In this document: positions 61,300-64,000 of the stretch, piece by piece
Numbering within the stretch: position 1 is the stretch's first letter
Layout of the letters: every line of letters begins with the position of its first letter
DNA from: Streptomyces cylindrosporus
GTDB taxonomy: Bacteria > Actinomycetota > Actinomycetes > Streptomycetales > Streptomycetaceae
Assembly: GCF_022698165.1 (NCBI RefSeq)
Contig: NZ_JALDAY010000013.1
Span: 186,001 to 250,000 of the forward strand
Direction: 5' to 3'
Length of the DNA stretch: 64,000 nucleotides
Made by a program: the position numbers and the translations under genes
Notes under the pieces: generated by a model
Told to the model about the DNA's origin: nothing
What the model saw: only the letters and a program-made list of their open reading frames with translations
The model's database searches: none

Positions 61300-62322
61300 A
61301 TGACACAGGTACTGGTCACCGGAGGAACCGGCTTCATCGGAAGCTGGTGCATCCAGGCCCTGCTGGAGTCCGGACACACCGTCCGCACCACGGTCCGCGA
61401 CCTGCACCGCGAACCGGCGCTGCGGTCCTGGCTGCACGCGGCCACACCGTTCGACGACGACCGTCTCACCGTCGTGCGCGCCGATCTCGAACACGCCGAG
61501 GGCTGGGACGCTGCCGTCGCCGACTGCGACTTCGTCCTCCACGTCGCCTCGCCGACCCTGCGCCACACGCCGGCGAACGACGACGACCTGGTGGTCCCCG
61601 CACGCGAGGGTGTCCTGCGGGTGCTGCGCGCCGCCCGCGACGGCGGTGTCCGCCGGGTGGTCCTGACCAGCGCCTTCGGCGCCATCGGGATCGGGCATCC
61701 GCCGCGTTCGACCCCGTTCACCGAGGAGGACTGGACAGACGTGGACAGCGACATCCCGCCCTACCAGCGCTCCAAGACACTCGCCGAACGCGCCGCCTGG
61801 CAGTTCATCCAGGACGAAGGCGGCGGCCTGGAGCTGGCGGCGGTGCATCCCGTGGGGGTCCTTGGACCCCTGCTCGGCCTGGACGACCCGCCGTCCCTGC
61901 GTCTGGTCCGCAGAATGCTCGAAGGACAGGTTCCCGCGTGCCCTCCCTTCGGGATGGGCTTCGTCGACGTGCGCGACGTCGCGGACCTGCACCTGCGCGC
62001 GATGACCGATCCGGCAGCCGCCGGCGAACGCTTCCTGGCCATCGCCGGGCACAGCCTGCGCGTCCTCGACATCGCACGCATCCTGCACGACCGCCTCGGT
62101 GAACGCGCCGCGAAGGCCCCGACCCGTGAACTGCCCGTGTGGGCCGCCCGCACATTGGGCCTCGTGAACCCGGAGATGCGCCTGCTCAAGCACCAGCTCG
62201 GCCGGGATCTCGACGCCACAAGCGCCAAGGCGGAGAAGCTCCTCGGCTGGCGGGCTCGTCCCGTCGAGGACACCATCGCGGAGACCGCCGAGAGCCTCCT
62301 CGCCCACGGCATCGGGACATGA
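61300..62322 (+). CDS. NAD-dependent epimerase/reductase (extended SDR, dihydroflavonol-reductase-like)
   Basis: 340 residues. Cofactor loop VTGGTGFIGSWC, TTVRDL (NADP-type Arg), VLTSAFGAIG (Ser) and YQRSKTLAE (catalytic Tyr and Lys). Like other dihydroflavonol-4-reductase-type proteins it likely reduces an aldehyde or ketone. GAAGGAGAGAC precedes ATG 61300. Last gene of the operon; with the aldo/keto reductase it suggests carbonyl detoxification. Confidence 0.9.
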   Translation: MTQVLVTGGTGFIGSWCIQALLESGHTVRTTVRDLHREPALRSWLHAATPFDDDRLTVVRADLEHAEGWDAAVADCDFVLHVASPTLRHTPANDDDLVVPAREGVLRVLRAARDGGVRRVVLTSAFGAIGIGHPPRSTPFTEEDWTDVDSDIPPYQRSKTLAERAAWQFIQDEGGGLELAAVHPVGVLGPLLGLDDPPSLRLVRRMLEGQVPACPPFGMGFVDVRDVADLHLRAMTDPAAAGERFLAIAGHSLRVLDIARILHDRLGERAAKAPTRELPVWAARTLGLVNPEMRLLKHQLGRDLDATSAKAEKLLGWRARPVEDTIAETAESLLAHGIGT

Positions 62323-62583
62323 CCCGGTTCGCTGGGCTGGTGACCCGCAGCGCCTGGGTCCGCTGGTCCTGGGGCCGCGCCGGCGCTCGGTGCGGGCTGC
62401 CTGACTGCCCGGTGGTTGAGCGGGGACCGAAGGCTCCGGACTGGCATGGCGACCGGCATGTTCCGCAGTCGCCCGTCCTTTGGCCGGTAACGGCATCAGC
62501 GTCGTGGGTGAAGAGAAAAGTGGCTCTGCGTACCGTCAGGGCGTCCACCGCGATGGGGGTCTTTGGATGTCCTCACCCTCTGC

Positions 62584-62870
62584 TCAGGATGGGGTGTGGG
62601 AGCGGGCTCGGGGTGCGATGGCGAGGTGTTCGATGAGGTCGTCGCGCAGCGTGAACCGATAGTGGAGATCGATGGTGCCGCCGGGAAGGTGCCTTCGAGG
62701 TGGTGGGTGGCGGTGTAGTGGGCCGTGTCGGTCTCCTGAGCGTCGGTGAGGTGGATGGGGTAGGCGAATTCGGTGGCGGATCGGTTCAGCCACCGTCGAT
62801 CGCGGCGCTTCCCTGGTAGGTGTTGCCGTCGTCGGTCACTGTGGCGTCGTTGGTGTACGTCGTGACCGCG
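62584..62870 (-). pseudogene. NTF2/SnoaL-like protein remnant
   Basis: Minus-strand frames read TYTNDATVTDDGNTYQGS, then in another frame GWLNRSATEFAYPI and HYTATHHLEGTFPGG, then in a third TIDLHYRFTLRDDLIEHL and a stop. This is the barrel of NTF2-like proteins broken by two frameshifts, near 62798 and 62690. Its N-terminus would lie where the next TetR gene ends. Confidence 0.7.
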
Positions 62871-62882
62871 GTGCTCGGTCGT

Positions 62883-63473
62883 TCACGGCCGGGCGGGCTG
62901 GGTAAGGCCGGCGAGCATCAGGTCGATCATGTGGCGGGCCCGGTAGTCGGGAAAGGTTTCGATTCCGATGCACAGGTTGCCGATGGCCAGCATGAAGTCG
63001 TAGGCCCGTACGTCGGCGCGTGTGCAGCCGGCTGAGGCGGACGCTTTCAGCAGTTGGTCGAGCACGGGCAGCAGGCGTTCGACGAACTCGTTGTGCAGGG
63101 TCTCGAATCCGGCTTGGTCCGAGTGCAGCGCCTCGGCGAGGCCGTGCTTGGTGACGAGGAAGTCGGCGAATCGGTGGACCCACGTCCGCAGGACTTCGTA
63201 AGGGGTTTCGGCCGTCTGCGCCGGGTGGGCGGCTGCGGCGAGTGCGTCGACCTGGTGGCGGAAGACCGCGACCACCAAGTCCGCCCGGGTGGGGAAGTGG
63301 CGGTAGATGGTGCCCATGCCGAGGCCTGATTCTGCTGCGATCTCCCGCACGGGAGCGTGAACCCCCATACGGACGAACACGGCCGCGGCTGCGTCCAGGA
63401 GCTTCTGCTCGTTTCGGCGGACGTCGGCTCGCTTGCGGCCTGCAGCTGCCGGCGGAGTGTCGGCTGCGGACAT
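62883..63473 (-). CDS. TetR-family transcriptional regulator
   Basis: 196 residues. HTH NEQKLLDAAAAVFVRMGVHA, then PVREIAAESGLGMGTIYRHF. ATG 63473 is chosen; the open frame upstream passes through the operators. Divergent from the partial hydrolase gene at 63604. Confidence 0.93.
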   Translation of the reverse strand: MSAADTPPAAAGRKRADVRRNEQKLLDAAAAVFVRMGVHAPVREIAAESGLGMGTIYRHFPTRADLVVAVFRHQVDALAAAAHPAQTAETPYEVLRTWVHRFADFLVTKHGLAEALHSDQAGFETLHNEFVERLLPVLDQLLKASASAGCTRADVRAYDFMLAIGNLCIGIETFPDYRARHMIDLMLAGLTQPARP

Positions 63474-63497
63474 CGTGAACGCCTCCCATTGCAAAGT

Positions 63498-63535
63498 GGA
63501 GCGTTGCTCCGTATTCTCATCCGGAGCGGCGCTCC
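63498..63535. promoter_or_regulatory. Two TetR operators with GGAGC/GCTCC arms
   Basis: GGAGCGTTGCTCC (63498-63510) and GGAGCGGCGCTCC (63523-63535) are 25 bp apart. Both are followed by GTATT. They lie between the TetR start and ATG 63604. Confidence 0.85.
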
Positions 63536-63603
63536 GTATTTCTATGATGCCCGACGCCGCGCCGCACGAGCCCACCGGGCATAGGGAGAAAGGCATTCAC
63601 CGC

Positions 63604-64000
63604 ATGAGCGGCACCACGTCAGGGGACGGCGGCAACGCCCTCTCCGCCTCGGTCATCTCTGTCAGTCCGATCGCGTTGCCCGCGCCGGACCGCGGCCAGG
63701 ACCTGCTGGTACGGGTCACAGCGCCCACGACCGGCCACAACCTGCCCGTCGTCGTCTTCTCGCACAGCATGAACCTGACCATCGACGATTACGCACCACT
63801 GGTCGGCTTCTGGGCCGCCTGCGGCTTCGTCGTCATCCAGCCCGCACATCTCGATTCCCTCGGCCTCGCCCCCGACGACCCGCGCACTCCGCTCATCTGG
63901 CGCATCCGCACCGACGACCTCACTCACGTCCTGGACCAGCTCGACTCACTTGAAGCCGCCGTGCCCGGGCTGACCGGCCGCATCGACCACGACCGCATCG
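63604..64000 (+). CDS. Alpha/beta-hydrolase (dienelactone/chlorophyllase-like), 3' end beyond window
   Basis: 132 codons to the window edge, no stop. NLPVVVFSHSMNLTIDDYAP (oxyanion region, here HS-M in place of HG-M), FWAACGFVVIQPAHLDSLGL and LEAAVPGLTGRIDHDRI lead toward the nucleophile, which would follow. AGGGAGAAAGGC lies before the ATG. Probably the target of the divergent TetR regulator. Confidence 0.85.
   Translation, partial: MSGTTSGDGGNALSASVISVSPIALPAPDRGQDLLVRVTAPTTGHNLPVVVFSHSMNLTIDDYAPLVGFWAACGFVVIQPAHLDSLGLAPDDPRTPLIWRIRTDDLTHVLDQLDSLEAAVPGLTGRIDHDRI

Overview
The window has the high-GC sequence, dense short gene spacing and frequent ATGA/GTGA stop-start overlaps of a Streptomyces chromosome. 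The gene families agree: a near-match to the Streptomyces xylanase A, an F420-dependent nitroreductase-like protein, an EXLX1-type expansin, a CIRCE-controlled groEL, several TetR and BlaI regulators, and an actinobacterial sulfur-leader peptide. The density of decayed genes and insertion-sequence scraps suggests an accessory or chromosome-arm region. This is an inference from content only; no replicon end, origin, tRNA, rRNA or CRISPR array was seen.

Layout. 1-5.3 kb: end of an acetyltransferase, an F420-type protein, a membrane protein, and a COG4705 membrane protein next to an OmpR-type two-component system. 5.5-14.4 kb: cell-envelope and signalling block. It holds a polysaccharide deacetylase plus glycolipid-type glycosyltransferase operon, a divergent blaI-M56 protease pair with three shared operators, an ABC exporter with a NarL-type two-component system, and a small-protein plus flippase-like operon carrying a copy of the same operator. 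14.4-16 kb: MerR gene and scraps. 16-21.7 kb: a TetR gene and a four-gene catabolic or detoxification operon (two alpha/beta hydrolases, an FAD hydroxylase, an amidohydrolase). 21.7-25.6 kb: a pentapeptide-repeat membrane protein and a TIR-like plus zinc-ribbon protein, bracketed by a decayed and an intact copy of one unknown family. 25.6-28.8 kb: graveyard of transposase, GH6 cellulase and LacI fragments around an intact expansin gene. 28.8-33.6 kb: double GNAT, methyltransferase, TerD-like protein, and a TetR/SDR pair with three strong operators. 33.6-34.6 kb: nSTAND and flavoprotein remnants. 34.6-44.7 kb: organosulfur operon of nine genes behind a cysteine-containing leader peptide, with a divergent LysR gene. 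45-47.6 kb: MarR/SDR pair, an NmrA remnant, a DUF4760-like protein. 47.8-49.6 kb: CIRCE and a solitary groEL. 49.8-53.2 kb: membrane fatty-acid desaturase and its ferredoxin reductase with a divergent PucR-type regulator. 53.7-58.6 kb: DHFR-like protein, MpaB remnant, and two secreted hemicellulases (GH62 and GH10). 58.9-64 kb: two TetR-controlled redox/hydrolase gene sets with clear palindromic operators.

How the parts work together. The strongest functional units are the organosulfur operon (uptake, desulfonation and flavin chemistry under LysR and probable cysteine attenuation), the desaturase electron-transfer pair, the arabinoxylan pair, and a proposed BlaI envelope regulon of three transcription units recognised by a common 13-bp palindrome. 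The least explained content is the TIR-like/zinc-ribbon and pentapeptide pair at 22-25 kb.
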